64,000 bases of DNA, from NCBI GenBank assembly GCA_036346375.1, contig CM070518.1, positions 2,860,182 through 2,924,181 on the forward strand. The letters run 5' to 3'. This DNA comes from Guadua angustifolia (taxonomy: Eukaryota > Streptophyta > Magnoliopsida > Poales > Poaceae). The first letter of the stretch is position 1; each line of letters begins with the position of its first letter. Of the stretch, positions 44,303 through 54,892 are shown piece by piece. The notes below the pieces were generated by a model. It was not told the origin of the DNA and searched no databases. It saw only the letters and a list, made by a program, of their open reading frames with translations. The position numbers were made by a program, and so were the translations under genes.

Positions 44303-46319
44303 CCAAAACCCTACTCTTAGAATCATTAATAAGTTCACTAAATTTTCTCGCTATGCTCAAGAGGATGTTGCTATAGATGATGCACGCTACAAGAAATTCA
44401 AGCAAGGGCTCAATCCAGGTCTAAAGGTGCAGATCATTGGCAATGACTATGTAGATTTTTAGCACTTGGTGGACAAAGTCCAGGCTAATTGAGGAGTCTC
44501 ACCGTGAGCTAGATGAATCCCGCAAAGATGAAGATGATGTAGCAAGGAGCTCATTAGAACCACCAGTAGAGAGCTAAAACCAATACATTATTCCTGCTTA
44601 TTTTACTCCTATGACTGTATGTAGGACACCTACATGGGCACCTCGCTCAGCTGCTTCTAGATATTGCAATTTCAATGCTAATGACAATCAGCCTCAAAGG
44701 ACCTGCAATCCAGTTGCAGGAGCCACTTGTTTCAACTGCCATGTAATAGGTCATGCCAACAGTTGCCCAAGAAAGCAAGCTTTGACACCAGTCCGTTTCA
44801 ATTTAGGATCTACACCAGCTAAGACCTCGCACGAGGGGCAGGACGTGGAGCGCCCCAGACTCCCAATCTAGCTACCAGGACTGCACCATCTATTGGAAGA
44901 GGCCGTGTGAATCATGTCACCACTAAGGATACCCACTTAGCACCAGACATTATACTAGGTAAGCTCTTAGTTAACTTAGCACCTGTCATGGTTTTGTTTG
45001 ATTCTGGAGCTATGCGTTCTTTCATTTCTCGGAGTTTTGCTACAAATCACCAATTAAAGACAAAGCCTCTTAAAATTGCTTTATTGGTTCAATCACTTGG
45101 TTCTAATTTGAGTACGAACCAAGGATGCTCAGAAGTTGAAATTTATTTGGAGGGGTAGAATTTCTAGCCAACCTCATTATTCTAGACACCAAGTCATTAA
45201 ATGTGATACTAGGAATGGATTGGCTCTCAAAAAATTAAGCAATGTTGGATTGTGAAAATAGAATGATCACCCTAACCAGTCCAAATGGATCAAAGCTAAT
45301 GTTTCAAGTTGCTACATAAAAAGGCTAACGGGATAAAAGTTTGCAATGCCAAAGGAATAAGTTTGGAAGATGTGCCTGTTGCTAGAGAGTTTTCTGATGT
45401 GTTTCCAGATGAGTTACCTGGGATTCCACCAGACCGAGACATAGAATTTCTGATCAACCTAGTTCCAAGAACACCACCTATTTCCAAGAGACCCTACAGT
45501 ATGCCTCCTAATGAGTTAGTTGAAGTAAAGAGACAGATTAAGGAGCTACAAGATTAAGGTTTTATCCAATCAAGTTCTTCACCATGGGGAGCTCCAGTTC
45601 TCCTTATTGAAAAGAATGATGGTACCCATAGAATGTGTGTAGATTATGGCTCAATGAAATTACCATCAAGAATAAGTATCCTCTTCCAAGGATCGATGAT
45701 TTGTTTGATCAGCTTTAAAGAGCAGGAGTGTTCTCAAAGATCAACTTGAGATCAGGATATCACCAGTCGAAGATTCATTGAGAGGATATTCTCAAAACAG
45801 CCTTTGTGAATTGGTACAGATAGTATGAATATATCGTTATGTCCTTTGGTTTGACCAATGCCCCTACATATTTCATTACCCTGATGAATAAAGTATTCAT
45901 GGAATATTTAGATAAGTTTGTTGTTGTCTTCATCGATGATACTCTGGTCTACTCCAAAATTGAGGAGGAATATGAGGATCACTTGGGCCTAGTTCTGCTG
46001 AAGCTAAGAAATTAACTCTATGTCAAGTTCAGTAAATGTGAGTTTTTGATGAAAGAAGTTGCTTTCCTTGGACATATCATATCTGTAGGAGGAGTCACTG
46101 TTGACCCTAACAAGGTTCAGGATATGCTCAACTGGGAGTCAACTATCATTGTTTCATAGAAGGATTCTCTAGAAAAGCCAGACCTCTCACCTAATTGTTG
46201 AAAAAGGGGAAGAAGTTTGTTTGGACACCAGAGTGTGAACAGAATTTTCAAGAGCTGAAGAAGTGTTTGACAACTGCCCTATGCTTATCTTGCCCAATAT
46301 TAGAAAGAATTCAATGTGG
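44303..46319 (+). pseudogene. gypsy gag-protease-RT fragment
   Basis: Related to the 19.5-30.9 kb element but diverged. Pieces: NKFTKFSRYAQEDVAIDDARY (about 44328), zinc knuckle CFNCHVIGHANSC with one residue too few between His and Cys (44729-44767), protease VLFDSGAMRSFIS (about 44995) and ILGMDWLSK (about 45210), RT from VAREFSDVFPDELPGIPPDR (about 45381), MCVDY (45632), VVFIDDTLVYSK-like catalytic stretch (about 45927; the codon after DD reads Thr), and KKGKKFVWTPECEQNFQELK (about 46200). Several stops and shifts; RNase H and integrase missing. It cuts the minus-strand LTR at 46320. Confidence 0.85.
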
Positions 46320-46388
46320 TGTTCTTTGATCTTGATTTGCACACAAGGAAAATAATTCAAAGTGGTGTTGGCATGTGGGGCCGTATCA
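46320..46388 (-). repeat. Truncated 3' LTR (69 bp)
   Basis: Shares GTTCTTTGATCTTGATTTGC and ACACAAGGA with 49507-49535 of the 5' LTR. Confidence 0.8.
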
Positions 46389-46401
46389 TCCCCTCCCCTT
46401 T

Positions 46402-48262
46402 CAAGCGAAATTGTCCTCGGTTTGGTGGTATTCTTCAAGACTTCTTTAGGCTTCATCATAATTTCAGAAGTAATCTCCTCATCTTTCTTCGGCAAAAGTA
46501 AATGGAACACACCCTCATGCATGAATGTAAATATGTTCACCCTTCCTTGATATGTCACACTCATATCAAATTGCCATGGACGTCCCAACAGTTGATGAAA
46601 AATAGGCGTAGGCACGACATCGCATTCCACCTTGTCAACATAACCATGAATAGAACTTTATGCACAACCTTAAGCTTACCAACATTGTGAAGCCACTGCA
46701 TGTAGTATGGCTTAGGATGTCGCCATGTGCTTAATTTAAAAGCATCAACCACATCCTTACTAATCACATTTTGTAGCTTTCACTATCAATCATGAGTTTG
46801 CACTTCTTGCCTTTGATCTTACACTGTTTGGAACACATTATGCCACTACCCCTTTTCAACAATTTTAACATTGTCAGCATTCACCTTGTGAGCCATCAAA
46901 TTAGTACCATCTAAATTAGCATCATAAATAAGAGTAGTTCCCATCTCATATGTGAGCTCATCAACTTTAGAATATGATTTCGTACCCTGTTCTTCATCTT
47001 CACTTTTAAAGACATGCACAATCTTGAGTGAGCAAGACTTTCTCCAAGTTAGGACAATCTCTCATGACATGGCCCCTATCCTTGCACTTGAAGCACTAGA
47101 TGTCATTGTTCCAGTAGTAGAGAATGCATTAGAATATACCTTTAAAGCCTCCTTCCTTGTTACACTTGTAATCTTTTATGCTTCCTTAAATAGAGTTCCA
47201 ACCAGCTTAGTGGATGCAACCAGTTTAGAACTTGGATCACCTTCACCGTCATGATTTGGGCGCCTCCGTGAGGATGAAAAGATTTGGCCATCTTGCTTGA
47301 TCTTCATGTCATTCACCCATATTTCAACATGCTTCACTTGGTGAAGAAGCTCTTGAATTGTGTTGTATTGCATCAAATCAACATGATTACGGACATCGTC
47401 ATTGAGCCCTTCAAAGGAACCTTGTCATGGTAGCATCAGCGAACTCACGAACACCTGCACGAACCATAAGAATTTGCATCTCTTGATAGTACCCATTCAC
47501 GGTTTTAGAACCTTGAACGAGCCTACTTAACTTGGTGTGCATCATTCATGTATAATACTCTGGCACAAATCGTGTTCTCATTATGCACTTCATGTCATAC
47601 CAATCTCATGGATGATCACCTGTACAGTTCAATTGATCCCACCAAGTGATGGCATATTCAGTGAACTCAATTGAAGCAAGATGCACCTTCTTGTCTTCGG
47701 AATAGTGATGGTTGTCAAAATTTTGATTGACACACATCTCCCGCTCCAATTATACCTACGGTTCAGCATGCCCTTTGAACACAGGTATGGTAAGTTTAAT
47801 ATGACCAATAATGTTGTTCTCACCATCATGGCATCCATGATAGCCACCATATCCAGCACCTTTTTCTAGCACGATCGCCCCTCCTCAGAGGACAGGGATG
47901 GCCTTCATGCTCACTGGACACCTCATTGTCGGTGTCGCTTCTATAGTAGTGGTCATCGTTACATGGGTTAGCATGCCATCCCATGACATGTGCTTGTTGC
48001 CCATGCACACCATTGCCTCCCAGGGGTGGAAGTCGGCCCTCCAAGCGACATAGAGTGGCATGCATGGCAGCAAAATTGGCATCCATACCATCAAAACGTG
48101 ACCTCAAGTCATTGAAGTGACGATCATGCTCATCATGAAGTTCATGCTCCCGACCACGAAAATATCCAATGATGGCATTAAATTGAGTGTGTAACCTCAG
48201 CGACATTGAATCATCGCAGCGAGGAGTATCCAACTCTCCACGTTCATCTCCATTGGATCCAC
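46402..48262 (-). pseudogene. gag-protease of the LTR element at 46.3-49.6 kb, broken
   Basis: Gag starts at ATG 48280-48282 (MSGTSRRGSNGDERGELD). A variable N-terminus with FDGMDANFAAMHATLCRLE (coiled-coil-like) follows. The capsid region at 47.2-47.7 kb is out of frame. A CCHC knuckle CFKCKDRGHVMRDC lies at about 47093-47050. Protease traces: SKDVVDAFKLSTWRHPKPYY (about 46765-46705) and ECDVVPTPIFHQLLGRPWQF (about 46630-46565), where grass gypsy proteases normally have LLLGRPWQ. The reading frame ends ...TISLERGGDDT, running through the polypurine tract into the LTR. Stops and shifts at several places. Confidence 0.75.
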
Positions 48263-48338
48263 GCCTACTCGTGCCTGACATGATTGTAGCAACTTGAAAA
48301 TCAGCAAAAAATAAAGAGTGGATACTATGATCAACCAT

Positions 48339-48350
48339 GCTCTGATACCA
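48339..48350 (-). other. Primer-binding site
   Basis: GCTCTGATACCA on the plus strand (TGGTATCAGAGC on the minus), 3 bp from the LTR end TATCA. Confidence 0.85.
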
Positions 48351-48353
48351 CAG

Positions 48354-49573
48354 TGATACAAGCCAACTAAGGGGTTGATGCATAGGGGAGGCATGGGGGA
48401 GGCCCGATCTTCGTGGTATTCAATTTCAATAGCACTTTGCTCTCTGTTTCATCTTCAATGTGCATGGTACAAATGACAAATTGGGGTCTCGGTGGTAAAA
48501 TTGAATCCCTAGCAGTAGCTCTCCTTCTTCTTCTCCTTACACAAGTGAACGGGAGCAACTGATCGATCATTACCAAGCTATCAATGCCAACAAGAAGTAA
48601 TCGGTGAGGCCTTCTCAAACCGTGAACAATATTGTCATGAATTGAAGAAGTAGAACCATGCAGATTCAATGGTGTAATCCCAAGGACAACATGTCCTTGC
48701 CTTGCACCATAATAGCAAACCCTAGATGGGAAACTCTCATGTACACACACACTCAGTGGCGCCACAAACCAACCATGGTTTTTCTTTATTTCTCATGCAC
48801 AAACTGATCTATACAATGGGGTATACACCTAGGCCTTATATTAGTGCATAATGCATGGCCAAAACACATCTAAACTAACTTAAATTCACCTCCTAAATGT
48901 ATACAATTTAGACTGTAAGAGATAGAAAGTGATTATAACTTTAAAATTCAAATTTGGCCAACCAATAGGCTAAAACTTGTCGGCTAGATTACAAAGAGAA
49001 AGAAGCAAAATTAGAAGTTCTCACTCGGGAGAGATATGAAGATAATCTTGTACGCTTTCAGGAAAGTACAAGAACATCAAAATTTGAGCTCGAACATGAA
49101 TGTTATGGACTTTTCAATTTGGCATGTGCTGTCAATTCGAGTTAATTTATTTCCTTCTTTCCAAACCAAGTTGTACCCTTTCTTTGCTTCTCTCCCACGA
49201 CTTGGGCTCTTCTTTTTTCCCAAATCACGTGCAAGCCCACATGCCCTCCATCCATATGGTCATGCCTTTGGTTGTCCCATACGGCCATGCCCTTGGTTGG
49301 CCCATACATTCATAGATAGCATATGTATTGCCTCCATATGATTTACGTATTACCAACACGATATACTTATCATCTTTTGGTATTACTAACACAATATACT
49401 TATCATCTTTTGGGGATCCAACCATCCTCCTTCCGCCTTCCTCCCTCATCTTCCCCTTAGTCTCATGCTTGATTTGTTCTTTCTTGCTCAAAATAGCACT
49501 ACTGTGTTCTTTGATCTTGATTTGCACACAAGGACAACAAATCAAAGTGGTGTTGGCAAGTGGGGCCATATCA
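48354..49573 (-). repeat. 5' LTR of the gag-protease element (1220 bp)
   Basis: Minus-strand start TGATATGGCCCC (49573), end TTGTATCA (48354), inverted TGATA/TATCA ends. TATA-like CTAATATAAGGCC near 48835. A 33-bp tandem duplication (TATTACCAACACGATATACT plus TATCATCTTTTGG) lies at 49348-49413. ORFs inside are not genes. Confidence 0.75.
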
Positions 49574-49580
49574 CCATATG

Positions 49581-50105
49581 ACCCATGTTGCATTGGTGGT
49601 GGGTTTTGTCCTACGTTATTTGTCTAAAGTGAGTTGTAGTAGCTTATAATGTTTGTTGAGTTCAAATATAACAACACATTTGGGTTAACTCTTTTACACA
49701 AAGTAATAACAAAAGTGTAAGTGTGGTGTTATGTATGTGTGGGTTCATCCCATGGGTAAGCTGGGTATGAGCGAATTTTGGGCCAGAATGTTACAGATGG
49801 TATCATAAAATCAACCTTTGTTCCATAGACTCACGTGGGATAGGGGTACGGGCATATGGCACATGGCGTGTGTTGGCGGGTGACTATAATACCCTAGCCT
49901 ATTACCTATATGGACCATGTTGGAGTAGTAGTGGGATTAATTCCACATTGCTTGTTTAAAGAGAGTTGTACCATATAATATATGTTAGGTCTAAACATAG
50001 TATCTTCAGGTTAACCCTTTTATACGAAGTGAGGATGAAAGTGTAAGTGAGGTGCTATGTCTGGGCTGGGAATTGAATGAATTTTGATCCAAAGTGTTAC
50101 ATGAA
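49581..50105. repeat. Diverged duplicate of a segment of about 200 bp
   Basis: CCATGTTG...TTGTTTAAAG AGAGTTGTA...GGTTAACYCTTTTA and AAAGTGTAAGTG...GTGTTACA occurs at 49581-49794 and again at 49915-50101. Dispersed grass repeat of unknown class. Confidence 0.6.
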
Positions 50106-51615
50106 CTCTTGCAAAGGTCTAAATTTCAACCATGAATCGCAAAACCGGATGTTTTACAACCCTCAACTCGTTGACAAGTTTCACTAACAAAGCGCCCATG
50201 TCAACATCCATGTTGGTCCATGTCCTCATCCTCTTCCTCCTCTCATGTCTTCCTCCCATTTTCTCTCTTCCTTTCTCCTCCCCAGGGATGTTCACCAGCA
50301 TTGTGATGCCTTTAGACCTCACCACTCTCCACCCTCAGCTCTCTCTCTCCCCACTAAGGTGTTCCAAGATGTAGCAATACTCGGACGCAAAGGCAATGTA
50401 GTGTGCGAAGAGGTCAACTTTGTTGTTGTTGTTCATGAGTGTGGCTAGCATGGTGATCCGATGGCGCATCATGTACGCTAAGGCACACACGATGGCATTT
50501 AGTATGCCTTGAAGAGCTTCACGATGATACAGGTGTAGGTGGCACTGTGCCACTTCTAATCGGCAGTGATGGCTCTTCAGATGAACACAAGTGTGGTGTC
50601 ACCGCTCGCATGACTAGATCTAGACTAGAGGACAAGGTGGTCATGCCGTCACCACTGTTGGTCCTCAAAGCTCGCTAGTGAGTGCCTCCACCTAGATCCC
50701 CTTCTTCTCGCTAGAAGACGAAGAGAAGAGGAAGATGGAGAGACCTAAGGGAGGGATGGGGCCATAGGGATGACAAAGCTCTAGCTTTCTCCCCCATATC
50801 TACCTACCACCACCTTGTGTGTTTCCATCCTCACCACCACCGAGCAGCTCCGGCTGTGGCACTCGTTGAGGGTGATAAGGAGTTGGTTAGAGAAGAGGGA
50901 GGTGGTGCCGACGACAAGGAGGATGATGTGGGGATGGAGGCATCACCGCACCATGGGGGATGGGGAAGGCAGCACCATGCAGGGTTCAAAAAAATCGTTC
51001 TAGAATTGGAAAATTGGTTATATGGACCCCTAAAATTTTATATCAGCCTAATAAAATTGTTTTTGCATGAATTTTGTCAAATATAAAACAAACTCCTAAC
51101 CAGTTCAAATCATAAAGCGAGCATGCATCATGGTTTAGCCTTAGAGAAGATAGGACATGGGTTCGAAACCATGTAACAGCACTTATTTAATTCCTTGGTT
51201 TTAACTTGAAAAATTCAAATTTTGATTAAAAATTTCAACCGAATTTTTCCAAAAAAATCGGCCAAACCAGTTCTATCGGACCCCTGGTTAAAATTTAAAT
51301 CCAATTTTCAGAAACTTGGTGCCATGAGGTAGATATGGGGGAGGGTAGTGAAGAAGAAGAGGAAGGAGTTGAGGGGCTTATGGGTAGGCACCATAATGTT
51401 TTTGAAAAATTATTTGCTCATTGCTGACTGTGCTATAACGCAAACCCCAAAACCTACTAATCTGTCAAAATATCTACCACATCAGTGCTAATTTGGAGAA
51501 AAACCGCCTTCAATGGGCCTTAGGAGGGTAAAATAAATGATATTGATACCTAAGGGTTGTAAAACATCTTGTTTTATAGTTAGTGGTTGAAAGTTAGACT
51601 TTTGTAAATGTTCAA
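50105..51615. mobile_element. DNA element with inverted ends of about 60 bp, class undecided
   Basis: Left TGAACTCTTGCAAAGGTCTA plus AATTTCAACCATGAATCGCA and CGGATGTTTTACAACCCT pairs, inverted, with right AGGGTTGTAAAACATCTTGT, TTGAAAGTTAGACTTTTGTA and ATGTTCA (about 51560-51615). The interior holds short frames on both strands (50119-50325 minus, 50817-51086 plus) with no domain I know. Long ends would fit a Mutator-like element, but no target duplication could be fixed. Confidence 0.55.
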
Positions 51616-53060
51616 GGGTAAAGTAGACTTATTCCTAAGAATTATTTAGGTGTCTTTAATCTCACAGGTTATTTAATATTATATATACATATATATGGCA
51701 ACATATCTAATGAAAACCCCCTTTACCGTGAAAACTTCATGAAACCCCCCTTGTGCATGTGACTTTGGTTTCTTTCAAAAGTGTAAGAACCAGAATTACT
51801 ATTGAAATCCTGATTTATGATAGCATTCATGATTAGTTAGTGGGATGATCAAATAGGTTGCTCTACTGTGAAATGCGATAAAAAATATACTTTAGATAAT
51901 GAAGTGTGTGCGGATGTTCTTCATTGTGTATGCATAGTGATCTTTTTAAGTGGGTAAACCCATGATCGCTGGAATATTGCTTGGAATGGACCAGCTTGAC
52001 TACTAACTTGATATGTATGTATTTTCATGCATGTTTGGGTTGTTTAAATGACAGCAAATGTATGTGTGGGACTTAATTACCTTTTTTCTAAAAAGTGTGC
52101 TGCAAATTATAGAAATGAGTCTGTCTCTTGTTTTCTGAAGATATGAGCTTATGATAGTGCTTAGTACTATGCTATAGACCCCTCAGTATCTATGTGTGCC
52201 ATTTGTCTTAAACAGATTGCTGCCATAAATTTTTACTAGATGCTAGTTATACACTTCAATTTATGTGTAGATGCTACCATTACTTCTGATGAGTGCTTAA
52301 AAGAAGAATAAGGATACTTAAAGCTGTTGTGCATCTCTTTGTTGTCAGGAAGTTGAAATAAGTGCTTAAAAGAAGAATAAAGATACTTAAAGCTGGAATG
52401 TTGTTGTCAGGAAGGTGAAATGAGTGCAGGGGGAAAGGAAAAAGGGGCAGGTGGCTGCCTTTTGCCCTTCCACTTCTTGGTCAGCTATTCTTTCTCCAAG
52501 CAGAGGATAGAAAGGGGGTATGGACAAAAGCAAAGCTGCGAAGTTGACTCTGTAGGGTGGTAAAATAGAATAGGTTGTCGTGTGAATGCAGCTGACTGAT
52601 TTTTATATGGCAGCCAAGAACTGACTTGCTGAATGAAACCACTGTTTTGGGGCTTCAAACCAGGTGCTAGATGGGTGAACCTGTGGGCTGACTGCAGGTG
52701 GCAAACATGCAGCCAGCCACCCAGTCTCCCTCTCCTATTACAAGACCAAAGAAGGCAAAAAGAGAGGGCACTTGGAGGTCAAGGAAAGATGACAAGACTT
52801 CTTTGTATAAGGGTTTTTGAATTGAAGTGCATGCAGCATTCTTTTTTTTCGTAATTTTTGTTATCAGAGTGTGATCCACAGTTGTACAATACTCCTCAAG
52901 CAAACTTGATAGATGATATTTGTACTTAAAGTTTCATTCTGTTTTCGTTTTTCAATGACTTGGATAAACTGGACTGTATGTAGTTTCTTGTTGAGTATTA
53001 TTGCTTAATTGGATATCAATTAAATGTGAAATGTGTTCATTGACACTGAGGTTATGTGTA
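51616..53060. other. AT-rich non-coding DNA with one internal duplication
   Basis: GAGTGCTTAAAAGAAGAATA plus AGGATACTTAAAGCTG and TTGTTGTCAGGAAGTTGAAA repeats twice (about 52289-52357 and 52359-52421). No gene seen. Confidence 0.5.
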
Positions 53061-53069
53061 GATGTGTAC

Positions 53070-53691
53070 AGTGGCGAATCCAGAACGAAAGTAGAGGTGG
53101 GGCTACTATGTTGAAGTTCTAACTCAACATAAGCATACTAATATTACATCTACCGATCTATTGCCAGCTAAATTCTAAATTCATATATATATTAAATCAG
53201 AGAGGCAAAAATATCGATCATCTAATAGAATATAGACTTGGCGCAATAGAATACAAAAATTAGACATCAGTTATCACAACAAAAGGCATTTAGGCATGAA
53301 GCATTGCATTGGGGTTTAGGGCAATTTTTTTATACCGAGCAAAGCAATCAGTGGCTCTAGTAAATTAGTCTAGTTTTGGTGTCATTGTCCTAGCGATCAA
53401 TATGAAGCTGAGAGACTCCTTGTCCTCAGTCGCTCCTCCTAGCCGATCGCCTCGGTTCCTATCTGGGCTCTGATGATGCGCGTTCGGTCGCCGGCTGGAC
53501 GGAGCGAGTCTCGATTCCTCTCTAGGCTCTAGAGATGTGTGTTTGGCTGCAAGCTAGACGGCTCTCTGAGCGGCCAATTCTTCTCCTCTAGTGATGCGCG
53601 TTTCGCCTAGCTCTTGACAATGCGTGTTCCGCTCGACGCTTTGGCTGGCGATGCGTGTTTTGCCTGGTGCTCCTCTGGTGATGCGCATTCT
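53070..53691. repeat. Truncated unclassified repeat
   Basis: CAGTGGCGAATCCAGAACGA and GAGGTGGGGCTA at its left resemble the starts of a dispersed grass repeat. The right part has several GATGCGCGTT-like motifs (53474-53690). Cut by the copia LTR end at 53692. Confidence 0.35.
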
Positions 53692-54740
53692 TGATAGCAT
53701 CTAGGCCCCCTCATTCTTCATTATCATGTTTTATTATAGTTTTGGTGTTGATGACTGAGTTAAAGAGCATGTACTGAAATCAATGATGAAGCAAGTTGGA
53801 CTAACAAGATTAAGGTGTTCCTTTACTAGTTTATGGCTTGGGAGTTGATTTAAGTCAAATAGCTAGGATTATTTACAGTTTGGCTGTACTATAAAGGGGG
53901 ACTTTGCACAAGTTGGTAGATTGGATCATAAGGTAAAGTCAAAATTAGATTGCTTGGAGTTAAAACTCTTAGTCATTACTCCTTGAATAAAAATCCTTCT
54001 TCATACAAAAGTCCAAATATGTGACAGACTAAAATTCAGCTATCCATTTCTTAAGTTTGTCACAGCCATAGCCAAAATCCTTTCTCAGACCAAAGTTCTT
54101 TTAGTCCAGCATCGAAAACTTCTTAGTCAAAATTCTGATCAAGCTCTATGTATCCACATCGGACCAAACTTCTTATTCTCACATACTTTAGTCCGTAGTG
54201 AAAGTTCCTTGAAAAAGACTTGCAGTCGAGTTATTTCCATCTACGACGGACCAAATATTACTAACTCAAAGTTTAGTCCGTTGCTAAAGTAAATCTCTCG
54301 GTTAAACTTATTTTATGTCAAAAAGGCCCATGGTTACTGATCTCAGAAATTCCCATGTATGACGGACCAAATATTTTGGTTCGGCATACATGTAACTCTC
54401 CCATTCCTTTGCTGGACCAAATTCTTTGAAACTCCCATTTATGACGGACCAAATTATTTGATCCGTCATAAATATCTTCAATTGATCCGTGATACACATG
54501 ATCAGTATCGCTAAGTCATGTTGCCTAGTCCGTTTTAAACGTATTTTAGCTTTTTTTCTCTGACACATTGCAACGGTCACAGTGGTAGGTGTAACGGCTA
54601 TATTCATCCCAAATGCCTATATAAGCATTTCCTGAGCCATCTACCATTAGACTTGATGAACTCCTTGGCATTTTAGCATTCATAAAAGCTCTCATTCTCA
54701 CAAGGAGTCTGTGCTTCACTCTCAAACTCAAAATCCTCAA
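53692..54740 (-). repeat. 3' LTR, truncated at its start
   Basis: Aligns with 13005-14165 of the solo LTR and ends TATCA at 53692. About 500 bp at the LTR start, plus the end of the third ORF's 3' region, are missing. Palindromes GGACCAAATATTTTGGTTC (54364) and GGACCAAATTATTTGATCC (54444) recur. Confidence 0.85.
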
Positions 54741-54892
54741 CATTTCTAAGGATGTACAACAGATGGTGGATAATTAGACTCAAATCCTTGTGGCATACCA
54801 GACCCTCCTGCCTCAAAATCATTTGCTCCTGGCCTTAATCCTTGATCGTTCATAAATCTTATTGCTGCTGCTAACTCTTGGAGATGGTGAAT

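Larger units (their letters stand above)
46320..49573 (-). mobile_element. Gypsy-like LTR element with gag and protease only; 3' LTR truncated
   Basis: 5' LTR 49573-48354, primer-binding site 48339-48350, gag, protease, polypurine tract at about 46389-46401 (AAAGGGGAGGGGA on the minus strand), then the first 69 bp of the 3' LTR (TGATACGGCCCCACATGCC), which matches the 5' LTR start (TGATATGGCCCCACTTGCC). No RT or integrase lies between protease and polypurine tract. It would depend on enzymes from another element. The 3' LTR is cut by the plus-strand gypsy fragment. Confidence 0.75.

Noticed and set aside
53692..54740. Copia LTR reading on the plus strand
   Set aside because: A TATATAA-like string on the plus strand suggested it first, but the ends TGAAGGATCAAG...TATCA and the adjoining pol show that the LTR reads on the minus strand.
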